Assembly (NCBI GenBank): GCA_946187345.1
Contig: CAMHQD010000023.1
Coordinates: 1-35,270, forward strand
Direction of reading: 5' to 3'
Length of the DNA stretch: 35,270 bases
Source of the DNA: an uncultured Porphyromonadaceae bacterium
Lineage (GTDB): Bacteria; Bacteroidota; Bacteroidia; Bacteroidales; Muribaculaceae
Positions 9,978 to 17,300 of the stretch are shown here, one piece after another. The position numbers and the translations under genes were made by a program. Numbering within the stretch: position 1 is the first letter of the stretch; every line of letters begins with the position of its first letter. The notes under the pieces were generated by a model. The model was not told the origin of the DNA. It saw nothing but the letters and a program-made list of their open reading frames with translations, and did not search any database.

Positions 9978-10871
9978 TCAAACGACTGGCCGGCGGTCGT
10001 TGCCGTTGAACACGCGCCAGTGGTGCAGCAGTTTGTCCAGGTATGCCTCATTGGAGCATCCGGCAAACGGCCGTCCGGCGTGGGCCAGCGCCTGCAGCAC
10101 CTGCTTGTTGAACGCCTCGCTGCTCAACGGTTTGCCCGTGGTGTCGGCGTCAAGCCGGACGTTGCGGATAAACCGGCAGTAGTCGTCCCTGCCGAGCAGC
10201 AGCGAGAGGTTGCCCTCGTTGAACTTGCCCATGCGCCACAGGTAGGCGTCGAGCACATCAAACTGCTGGAAGCCGTCGAACAGCCGCTCGTCGGCAAACA
10301 GTGCGTTGCGCAACTGATTGATGCAGCGCACATACGGCTCGATGGTGGGCGTCTGCGGCAGGCGCTCGACGGGCTTGAGGTTGAGCATGCGGCACACGAT
10401 GGGATAGGCCTCCTTGGCCAACCGGTCGTAGATGGGGAACCCCTTGGGATAACGTGCGGGCTCCTGCACCAGTTCGTAGTAGGCATACTTGCTGAGCAGC
10501 GACATCTGTTTGCTGCCCTCGCACAGGTCCTTCTGGATGCCGTAAGGTTCGTCAAACAGTCGCTTGGTGTCCCTTCCCAGGCAGGCGATGGAGTGGAAGT
10601 AGTCGCGAGCCTGGCGCTGAGAGCCCAGCGAGAGTATCTTCTCGGCCATCTCCTCAATCGAGAAGTAACTGTAGGAGGCGTTGGTCGAGTAGAGCGAGTC
10701 GATGACGGTGAGCCGCAAGATCAACTGCCCCTTGTTGTACTCGCCCTGCTTGAAGATGGAGTTGATGATTGCCCGTTGGTTCATATAATCGGCTATAGAC
10801 AAGTCGATTTTCTCCCCGGCAAGTTCATCATGGACGATGTGCTTGAGTATGTCGACAATCAGGTCTTTCAT
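9978..10871 (-). CDS. HhH DNA-glycosylase-like hypothetical protein
   Basis: A 297-residue protein from ATG 10871 (MKDLIVDILK). A TTG at 10886 overlaps the upstream stop as TTGA and would add five residues. The order of motifs, LTVIDSLYSTNASYSYFSIE (about 50-70), LLSKYAYY and then FPIYDRLAKEAYPIV (about 150), resembles proteins of the HhH/endonuclease III-like group that read LNSLYSTNI...ASKYC...FPIYDS. I do not see a clear catalytic Lys-Asp pair, so it may be a non-catalytic relative or only similar in fold. No signal or TM. It lies 11 bp after paralogue C and is probably in the same transcript. Confidence 0.6.
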   Translation of the reverse strand: MKDLIVDILKHIVHDELAGEKIDLSIADYMNQRAIINSIFKQGEYNKGQLILRLTVIDSLYSTNASYSYFSIEEMAEKILSLGSQRQARDYFHSIACLGRDTKRLFDEPYGIQKDLCEGSKQMSLLSKYAYYELVQEPARYPKGFPIYDRLAKEAYPIVCRMLNLKPVERLPQTPTIEPYVRCINQLRNALFADERLFDGFQQFDVLDAYLWRMGKFNEGNLSLLLGRDDYCRFIRNVRLDADTTGKPLSSEAFNKQVLQALAHAGRPFAGCSNEAYLDKLLHHWRVFNGNDRRPVV

Positions 10872-10882
10872 CGCGAGGCGGG

Positions 10883-11404
10883 TCAACGGTAGATACCCTT
10901 TTTGCAGCCGTTTTTCTCACATTGGGCGTTGAAGGCCGCGAGGGTCATCGTGTCGGCCGCACCGCTGGTGTAATACCGCGAGCCAGAGGCGTCGGTATAA
11001 CACACCTGGGCATAAAGGCCGAACACGGTGTCGAATTCTTTCTCGAGCGTGCCGATGCGTTTGTTGCCGGCGATGGAGATGGTGCCGCCACTGTCGGCGC
11101 GGCGCACCGAGGCGAGCGTCTTGCTGCCGTCAATCTGGGTGATTGTCTCGCCTTTCTTGACCTGCTCACGGGCATAACTGTAGAAAATTCCCAGTCGCAG
11201 ATAGGGGAACTTCTTGTTGAACTCCTTCTGCAGGGTCTCGATCTTCTTGTTGCCGGCTACCGATATGCCGGTTGAGGAGCCTGCCGCGGCCGTTGTGGTC
11301 TTGGCCGTAGTGGTCTTCTTGGCCGTTGTCGTTTTCTTGGCCGTTGTCGTCTTCTTGGCCGGAGTCGTCTTCTTGGCCGGAGTCGTTTTCTTGGTAACTG
11401 CCAT
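10883..11404 (-). CDS. Paralogue C: Lys/Thr-rich tail plus two repeat units
   Basis: A 173-residue protein. Residues 1-43 are a low-complexity KKTTPAKKTT/AKKTTTAK tract like the basic tails of histone H1-like proteins, which would favour DNA or anionic polymer binding. Two units follow: ISVAGNKKIETLQKEFNKKF with TLASV, and ISIAGNKRIGTLEKEFDTVF with MTLAAF. They align with the I-x-G-x-x-x-(V/I)-x-TL-x-x-x-F pattern of paralogues A and B, although the LRVY strand is replaced. This is the first gene of the minus-strand run, next to the divergent control region. Function unknown. Confidence 0.75.
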   Translation of the reverse strand: MAVTKKTTPAKKTTPAKKTTTAKKTTTAKKTTTAKTTTAAAGSSTGISVAGNKKIETLQKEFNKKFPYLRLGIFYSYAREQVKKGETITQIDGSKTLASVRRADSGGTISIAGNKRIGTLEKEFDTVFGLYAQVCYTDASGSRYYTSGAADTMTLAAFNAQCEKNGCKKGIYR

Positions 11405-11487
11405 AATCCCGTGTCTTTAAGATTGTTGATGATAAATCACGAGGCTTGTCAAACCAAATGGTCATGCCATCGTAAAAATAATTTTCA

Positions 11488-11495
11488 CAAAAATA
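11488..11495 (-). promoter_or_regulatory. Putative -7 box for the minus-strand gene run
   Basis: Reads TATTTTTG on the minus strand, matching TAnnTTTG, about 84 bp upstream of the start at 11404. No well-spaced -33 TTG is seen. It lies next to the GTTCC array, consistent with activator-dependent control. Confidence 0.45.
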
Positions 11496-11518
11496 AAGTT
11501 TCTTGTTCAACTTGTCGT

Positions 11519-11688
11519 GTTCCATTGCGTTCCTTGTTTTGTTCCATTTCGTTCCACTTTGCAAGTAGTCTGATACTCAGCGTGTTGGGATGGTTGGGCG
11601 CGGAGCGGTGTTCCACAGTGTTCCGTGTGGCGTTCCAAACGGTTCCTTTTTATTCCATTTGGTTCCATTTGATATTCCATTTCGTTCC
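11519..11688. repeat. Helically phased GTTCC array in the divergent control region
   Basis: GTTCC or ATTCC begins at 11519, 11529, 11541, 11551, then at 11610, 11620, 11632, 11642, 11652, 11662, 11674 and 11684. Within the two blocks the spacing is always 10 or 12 bp, and the flanking bases are often ATTT. The array occupies most of the 382 bp between the kinase gene and the opposite gene run. It looks like a multi-site operator or a bent-DNA element. Confidence 0.75.
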
Positions 11689-11746
11689 TTTTTGGGGAAA
11701 CGTCAGTTTTTTAGGTTCAACAATCGCTCCACTCAAAAAAAATAGG

Positions 11747-11754
11747 TAATTTTG
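11747..11754 (+). promoter_or_regulatory. Putative kinase promoter -7 box
   Basis: TAATTTTG matches TAnnTTTG and lies 32 bp before the GTG start, giving a leader of about 25 nt. No -33 TTG is present at the expected distance, and the GTTCC array ends about 60 bp upstream. Confidence 0.6.
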
Positions 11755-11786
11755 CGCTACGATAATTCTTACTACTGATAGAAACT

Positions 11787-13094
11787 GTGAGCACCGACGA
11801 CTATACCGAATCCGGACCGGTGACGACCGATGACATCGAGGGCGTTTCGTCCGCGCTGACCAACGTCCAGCCAATCGCCACGCGCGGCCACAACACGTTG
11901 TGGCGCGCCATGCGTCACGGCCGCTGGTGGCTGCTCAAGGGCATCGCCTTGCGCTATGCGGCCGACGAGGCGCACCGCCGCATGCTCGTCAAGGAGTTCG
12001 AGACGATGATGCGCCTGCAGCATCCGGGCATCGTGCAGGCCCACGGGCTGGAGAACGTGCCCGAGTTGGGGCCATGCATCGTCATGGAATGGGTGGAGGG
12101 CATGACGCTCAAGCAGTGGCTTGCCGACGGCAGCCATAGCGCCGGCGAGTGCCGCGAGGTGCTGCGCCAGTTGCTCGACGCCGTGGAGTACATCCACCAC
12201 GCGGGCATCGTCCACCGTGACCTCAAGCCGTCTAATATAATGATCGCGCGACTGGGCGGACAGGTGAAGATTATCGACTTCGGACTGGCCGACGCCGACA
12301 GCAGCGCGACGTTCAAGCAGGCCGCCGGCACCCGGGGCTACACCTCGCCGGAGCAATTGGCCGGCGGCGAGCCGGACGTGCGCAACGACATCTATAGCCT
12401 GGGCGTGATCATCGGCGAGTTGGAACCGCTCGCCGCACGCTATGACGGCGTGGTGAAACGCTGCACGGAGCCGATTGACAACCGCCCGGCCGACGTGGCC
12501 GAGCTGCGCCAACTGCTGCGACGCGCCGACACCCAGCGCCGCGCGCTGGGCGCGGTGCTCGCCGTCGCGGCATTGCTGCTGACCGGGCTGCTGCTGCGCT
12601 ATTGGCTCCTCCCGCCGCCCGTCAACGAGGAGGCGGAAGTTATGACAAACGGTGATGTCGCCCCTACGATGACACCGCCGGACACTGTTGCCGCGGCGCC
12701 AACGGACGATGCCGCGGCGCCACCGGTCGTTGCCCCTGCGCCACCGGCACCCACTCCAAGCAGCACCGCTCCCGCCATGGCGGGCGGGGAACGCGTCCCG
12801 GCCACTGACAACGCCGTGGAGAAAGCCGTTGCCGAGGGCATCAAGCGCCTCCGGAGCGGTTTCCCGAGCGATGAACTGCGGCATCACCTCGACACGCTGA
12901 CCGATATCAGTTACATCAATCTCGACCTCACCTACGGCGGCCTCCACATCGTCAAGGCCTACCTTGAGGAAGTGGGGCCGAGCCTGACAGAGGCGCAACG
13001 GTCGATGGTGTCGGCGGCCCTGTATGAGCACGCCGGCCAGATATTCGAGACCGAAGTCTACGCCCGCATATTGCCTAACAGCGACATAAAATGA
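11787..13094 (+). CDS. Membrane-anchored Ser/Thr protein kinase
   Basis: A 435-residue Hanks-type kinase starting at GTG 11787. Residues about 27-250 form the kinase domain: the invariant Lys is K51 (WWLLKGI), the catalytic loop is HRDLKPSN (143-150, D145), the metal-binding motif is DFG (164-166), and SPE (187-189) replaces APE. The glycine-rich loop is degenerate (IATRGHNTLWRA). One TM helix follows (about 254-275), then a Pro/Ala/Thr linker (about 277-340) and a helical C-terminal domain (about 340-435), presumably periplasmic. The layout resembles bacterial receptor kinases with an external sensor. It is divergent from the small-gene run and 10 bp upstream of a regulator-like gene. The catalytic residues are complete, so it is probably active. 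Confidence 0.92.
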   Translation: MSTDDYTESGPVTTDDIEGVSSALTNVQPIATRGHNTLWRAMRHGRWWLLKGIALRYAADEAHRRMLVKEFETMMRLQHPGIVQAHGLENVPELGPCIVMEWVEGMTLKQWLADGSHSAGECREVLRQLLDAVEYIHHAGIVHRDLKPSNIMIARLGGQVKIIDFGLADADSSATFKQAAGTRGYTSPEQLAGGEPDVRNDIYSLGVIIGELEPLAARYDGVVKRCTEPIDNRPADVAELRQLLRRADTQRRALGAVLAVAALLLTGLLLRYWLLPPPVNEEAEVMTNGDVAPTMTPPDTVAAAPTDDAAAPPVVAPAPPAPTPSSTAPAMAGGERVPATDNAVEKAVAEGIKRLRSGFPSDELRHHLDTLTDISYINLDLTYGGLHIVKAYLEEVGPSLTEAQRSMVSAALYEHAGQIFETEVYARILPNSDIK

Positions 13095-13104
13095 AATCAA
13101 AGAT

Positions 13105-13710
13105 ATGGAGAAAGAAGATTTAATCAAAGGACTCATGCGCCAAGTGGAAGACGCATTGCACCGCAAACTCACGACACCCAAAGACTTTGACGAAGCGTGC
13201 GAGAAGATTGAGCGCCGCACCCACGAGCGGCTGAGCCGCACCACGCTGATGAGGATGTGGGGCTACGTGCGCGAGCCGGTCGAGCCACGGCTGTTCACCC
13301 TATCGACGTTAGCGCGCTTCTGCGGCTACAGCGACTGGGAAAACTTTGTGGAGCAATTCTCCTGCGACGGCGACCAGCAGAGCAACCCGCTGGCCGGCGA
13401 CAAAATCGATGTGCTCGAGAATCTCCATGAGGACGACGTGGTGACGTTCACCTGGCAGCCCGGCAGACTGATGAAGACGCGCTACCTGGGTAACGGCCGC
13501 TTTGAAGTGATCTACAGCGAGAAGACGCGGCTCCGGCGCGGCACCACGTTCCTCTGCTTCCTCGTCATCCGCAACGAGCCGCTCTTTGTGAGCCAAGTCA
13601 CGCTCGACGGCACGTTGATTGGCGCCTATGCGTGCGGCAAAGTGAATGGAGTGCAGTTTGATGTCTCCCCCGCCCGCGAGACACCCAAATCGCCACCACA
13701 AGATTCCTGA
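13105..13710 (+). CDS. Putative regulator with HTH-like N-terminus
   Basis: A 201-residue protein. Residues about 15-90 carry ERLSRTTLMRMWGYV and RLFTLSTLARFCGYSDWENF. This arrangement recurs in Bacteroidetes proteins read as a DNA-binding helical domain: a recognition-like helix TTLxRxWGY, then LxxLAxxxGYxDW. The C-terminal half (about 100-185) is beta-rich (DVVTFTWQPGRLMKTRYLGN onward), possibly a small ligand or interaction domain. It follows the kinase by 10 bp and is almost surely in the same transcript, so it is a natural candidate substrate or output of the kinase. Homology is by pattern only. Confidence 0.7.
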   Translation: MEKEDLIKGLMRQVEDALHRKLTTPKDFDEACEKIERRTHERLSRTTLMRMWGYVREPVEPRLFTLSTLARFCGYSDWENFVEQFSCDGDQQSNPLAGDKIDVLENLHEDDVVTFTWQPGRLMKTRYLGNGRFEVIYSEKTRLRRGTTFLCFLVIRNEPLFVSQVTLDGTLIGAYACGKVNGVQFDVSPARETPKSPPQDS

Positions 13711-13757
13711 ATACCGGAGTTAATAATCTCAGGTGAGTCTATTAACAACTTTTTTTG

Positions 13758-13765
13758 TAACTTTG
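13758..13765 (+). promoter_or_regulatory. -7 box directly before the rsgA remnant
   Basis: TAACTTTG matches TAnnTTTG and lies 4 bp before an ATG at 13770, so the original transcript would have been nearly leaderless. It now fronts only a truncated gene and a hairpin cluster. Confidence 0.5.
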
Positions 13766-13769
13766 CACC

Positions 13770-13856
13770 ATGAAACAAAGCGGAACAGTGATTAGGAGCA
13801 CGGGCAGTTGGCAGGAAGTGCGGCTGGACGACGGACGGTGCAACCTCTTCGAGGTA
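13770..13856 (+). pseudogene. 5' remnant of rsgA
   Basis: The first ~25 codons, MKQSGTVIRSTGSWQEVRLD followed by DGRC, match the N-terminus of bacteroidetal RsgA (GTVIKxTGSWYEVxxDDG), the 30S-assembly GTPase. The similarity then stops abruptly and palindromic intergenic DNA follows, with no OB-fold or GTPase domain. An intact rsgA is presumably elsewhere in the genome. It looks like a partial copy or a truncation caused by repeat-mediated rearrangement. Confidence 0.6.
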
Positions 13857-13876
13857 GCATTTCCTTTCGTGCCGTC

Positions 13877-14093
13877 ACCCCAGGTAGTCGCTTCGCTCCA
13901 ACCTGGGGTTCTTGTAAAACCTGCTTCGCAGGTTAGTGCAACCTGCCGCGGCAGGTTGTGTCGCCTCTGTCCGTTTCTGTCGCCCTTACAGGGCTTTGTT
14001 TGAGAAAAAACTCACACCATAGTCACGGGGGCTGGCGCCCCCGCCTAGGAGCTGTCGCCCCTGACGGGGCTCACATTTGTCGCCGCTTGCGGC
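13877..14093. repeat. Cluster of seven short palindromes
   Basis: Successive hairpins are: ACCCCAGGT/ACCTGGGGT (13877-13909), AACCTGC-TTC-GCAGGTT (13918-13934), AACCTGC-CGCG-GCAGGTT (13940-13957), GCCC-TTACA-GGGC (13982-13994), GGGGGC/GCCCCC (14027-14042), GCCCC-TGAC-GGGGC (14057-14070) and GCCGC-TT-GCGGC (14082-14093). Several are preceded by GTCGC. No gene is visible in 13857-14197. The layout resembles REP/BIME-type mosaics, or decayed terminator-like elements. Confidence 0.75.
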
Positions 14094-14120
14094 CACGCCA
14101 AGGCGAGGCCCTACTATCGT

Positions 14121-14133
14121 GAACCGTCCCCGT
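14121..14133. repeat. Copy of the GAACCGTCCCCGTG dispersed motif
   Basis: The string GAACCGTCCCCGTG near 14120-14134 also occurs at 22621-22634 at one arm of the palindrome inside the sensor kinase. Two copies 8.5 kb apart suggest a dispersed REP-like element. Confidence 0.5.
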
Positions 14134-14197
14134 GATAGATAGATTTTTGAAGGATTTCCCACGCGGCAGCGTGGCCGTCTGTGGAGATTGCCGATTG

Positions 14198-14314
14198 CTA
14201 ATGAGTCAAGATGGCGGTGAGGATGGCGTTCACGTCGCCCACGTCCACATGGCCATCCCGCTCATTGTTGAGGCAGAAGTGGTGGCCAGGGTGGTGGCTG
14301 CAAACGAGAACCGC
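14198..14314 (-). pseudogene. Dockerin-like remnant in frame after the BspA-like stop
   Basis: Reading on past the TAA of the large surface-protein gene in the same frame gives about 38 codons that end FCLNNERDGHVDVGDVNAIL followed by TAILTH and a TAG. This matches one calcium-binding dockerin-type repeat (DxNxDGxVDVxDVNxIL). Many Bacteroidales surface proteins carry such a terminal module. It has no start of its own and would be translated only by readthrough. I infer a relic of an exchanged C-terminal module. Confidence 0.55.
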
Positions 14315-17300
14315 TTAACGGACGATGAACTTGCGGCCGTCGCGGATGTAGATGCCTGGCACGGTCGGGTCGGCCACGCGGCGTCCTTGCAGGTCGTAGG
14401 TTATGCCGTCGCCCTCGGTCGGTCGCCCGGTCTTGACATCGGTGATGCCGGTCTCGACAGTTACGTCGCTCGAGATGACTTGGCCGATGAGGTTCTGGAA
14501 GTCGTAGTCGTAGGTTGACCGTTGACGGTTGACGGTTGACCGTTTTATGAAAGGTTGACCGTTGACCGTTGACCGTTGACCGTTGACGGTTGACGGTAAA
14601 CCTTTCACGCTCCACGGCTCTTTGAGTTCGAGAGCGACGGTGACGGTGTACTTGTTGCCGTTCACAAATGCCGGTGCCGTGCCTGAGTAGTCGGTTGCGA
14701 GCGTGAGGCTCTGGCCGCTGTTGTCGTGCCAGCCGCGCAGGGTGCCGTCGAAGTAGTAGCCGGTGACTTTGACCACTGCCCCCGCGGCGGGGATATCAAA
14801 GCCGGCAGCCAAGTCGATTGCCGCGATGAGGCTCTCGACATCGGTGATGTCGCCGGTGGGCGTGGCGGTGACCGCGCTCAGCGCCGGTGCGGTGGTGGCG
14901 TTGTCAAGCGTGGCGACTGTGCTCACGAGCGCGTCGCCCACGGTGAGGCCGGTGGCGTCCATGTCGAGGCGAGCCCAGGTGCCGGCCTCATCGGTGACGT
15001 AGGCATGCCGGTTGTCGTCGCTCACGGTGACCACGCGCAGTGCGCTGCTCACGTGGTACTCGTTGCCCTCATCGAGGGTGAGTACGGTGGCGAGCGTGTA
15101 GGCGTCAAAAGGTGCCTCGTCGCGCAGGTAGCCGCCCTCGCCGGCGTGCGCCATGGCGACGTCGGTGTTTGCCTCGTCGTAGGTGGTGCCGTCCTGACCC
15201 ACGATTGACGTGCAGTTGTAGAACATGTTGTCAGATGAGTCAACGTTGCTCATGTCCCAGCCGTTGCCGATGAAGACCGCCTGCAGCCCTGTGCAGCCGG
15301 CGAACATCGCCGTGGCGTTCTTCACAGTCGAGGTGTCCCAAGTGCTCAGGTCGAGGCTGCCAAGACTCGTGCAGCCGGCGAACATACGGTAGAAGTCGCC
15401 AATGTTACTGGTGCCGCTGTCCATGCTCGAGAAGTCCCAGCCGGAGACGTTGAGGCTCGTCAGCGCGGTGCAGTTGTCAAACATATTGTTGAACGCCATA
15501 CCGCTCGAGGTGTCCCAACGGCTAAGGTCGAGGCTCGTCAACGCTTCGCAATAATTGAACATATAGGTGAAATAGGTGTTGTTCGCCAAATCAAGGTTCT
15601 CGATGCCGAGGATTTCCTCAAGGGCGCTGCAGTAGCGAAACATCCCGCTGGTTGTGGTCACGCTCGACGTGTCCCAGCCTCTCAGGTCGAGGCTCGTCAA
15701 CTTGTCGCATCCGCCAAACAAATCAATCATCCTCTCAACCTTGCCTGTGTTCCAGCGGCTCACATCGAGGCTCTCTAACGAGTTGCAGCCGTAGAACACG
15801 CCGCCCATGTTGGTCACGTTGCCGGTGTCAAAGTTCTCGATGCCGATGATCTCTGTCGTGTTGATGCAGCTCGAGAACATATATCCCATGTTCGTCACCT
15901 TGCGCGTGTCGAAGTGGCTCACGTCTATTGATGTGAGTTGTTGGGCGTCGGAGAACATGCTAAACATGTCGGTCACCTCGCTCGTGTCGAGATATTCGAT
16001 GCCGTCGAGCGTTTCCAGATAGTACAATGAGAACCACTCAACCGTGTTCGTGGGCTTGACGGCAGCAAACGACGGTTGGATTTTCACCGCTGTGGCTTTG
16101 TACGACAGCGCGCTCGCCCACGTCGGACCCTCGTAGGTGCCAGTCGGCTCGGTGACCGCTGTGCCGTACCACACGTTGGAAACGGTTACAGGCTCGGTGG
16201 CTCCGTCGGGCGTGAACTCGGTGTCGGCGGTGATGTTGGTGTCGCTCTGCAGCAGATAGGCGGTGGTGGTCGTCGCGTCATAGATGACGTAGGGCTGCGT
16301 GCCCAGGGCGATGTCCGCGCCGCGGCGCAGGTAGCCGCCCGCGCCGTAGTGGGCGTTGGTTTTGTCGATCACGTTGCTGTCGAGCGTGGTGCCGTCCTCG
16401 CCCACGATTGCCGTGCAGCCTGTGAACATATTGCCGGACGAGGTGACGTTGGCGGTGCTCCACAGGTTACTCACCGTGACGCTCTGCAGCCGCGTGCAAC
16501 CGTTGAACATGCCGCCCATGCTCGTGACGTTGCTCGTATAGAAGTTGCTCAGGTCAAGCGAGGTTAGACCGGAGCAGCCGAGGAACACGCTGATCATCTG
16601 CGTGGCGTTGCGGGTGTCGAACCGGCTCACGTCGAGCGTGGTCAGTGCCGAGCAGTTGCGGAAGGCGCTGTTGAAGTTCGTGACATTGATTGTGTTCCAG
16701 CGGCTCACGTCGAGCGAGGTCAGTCCCGTGCAGTTGAAGAACATGCCGGCGATGTTGGTCACCTTGCCGGTGTCCCAGCGCGACACATCGATGGTAGTGA
16801 GCCGTTTGCAGCCATAGAAAGTGTCCTCCATCGAGGTGACCTTGGCCGTGTTCCAGGTGCTCACGTCGAGGCTCGTGATGTTGTAGCAGTTGTAGAACAT
16901 ATACCCCATGCCGGTGACGCTGGCTGTGTCCCAGCCGCTCAGGTCGAGGGCTCCTAGCGCGCGGCAGTCATAGAACATATAGCCGAAACTGCTACAGTTG
17001 GCGGTATTCCATCCTGCGATGTCGCTCTCGATGCCCGCCAGTTGCCGGCAGTTATAGAACATATAACTCATCGACTCGACATTGCGCGTGTCGAAGTTCT
17101 CCAGACCCGTGATCTCCGTGAGGTAGGTGCAGTTGAAGAACATGTCATCCATGCGCGTGGCGTTGCTTGTGTCGAAGTGGCTCACGTCGATGCTCCGCAG
17201 GTTGGTGCAGTTGTAGCACATATTGTTGAAGAAGTCGGCCTTGCTCGTGTCGAGGTTCTCCGCTCCGATAATGGTGTTGAGCCTTGTGAAGTTGGAGTAC

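Noticed and set aside
11166-11564. Minus-strand frame with EDDNGQEDDNGQ-like repeats
   Set aside because: It is an out-of-frame reading of the Lys/Thr-rich repeat of the 10883-11404 gene and of the GTTCC array.
11772-13244. 490-codon minus-strand frame opposite the kinase
   Set aside because: The plus strand has complete kinase motifs and a promoter box; the minus frame shows Arg/His-rich shadow composition.
13877-14093. CRISPR array in the hairpin cluster
   Set aside because: The palindromes differ in sequence and spacing, and no constant repeat or cas gene is present.
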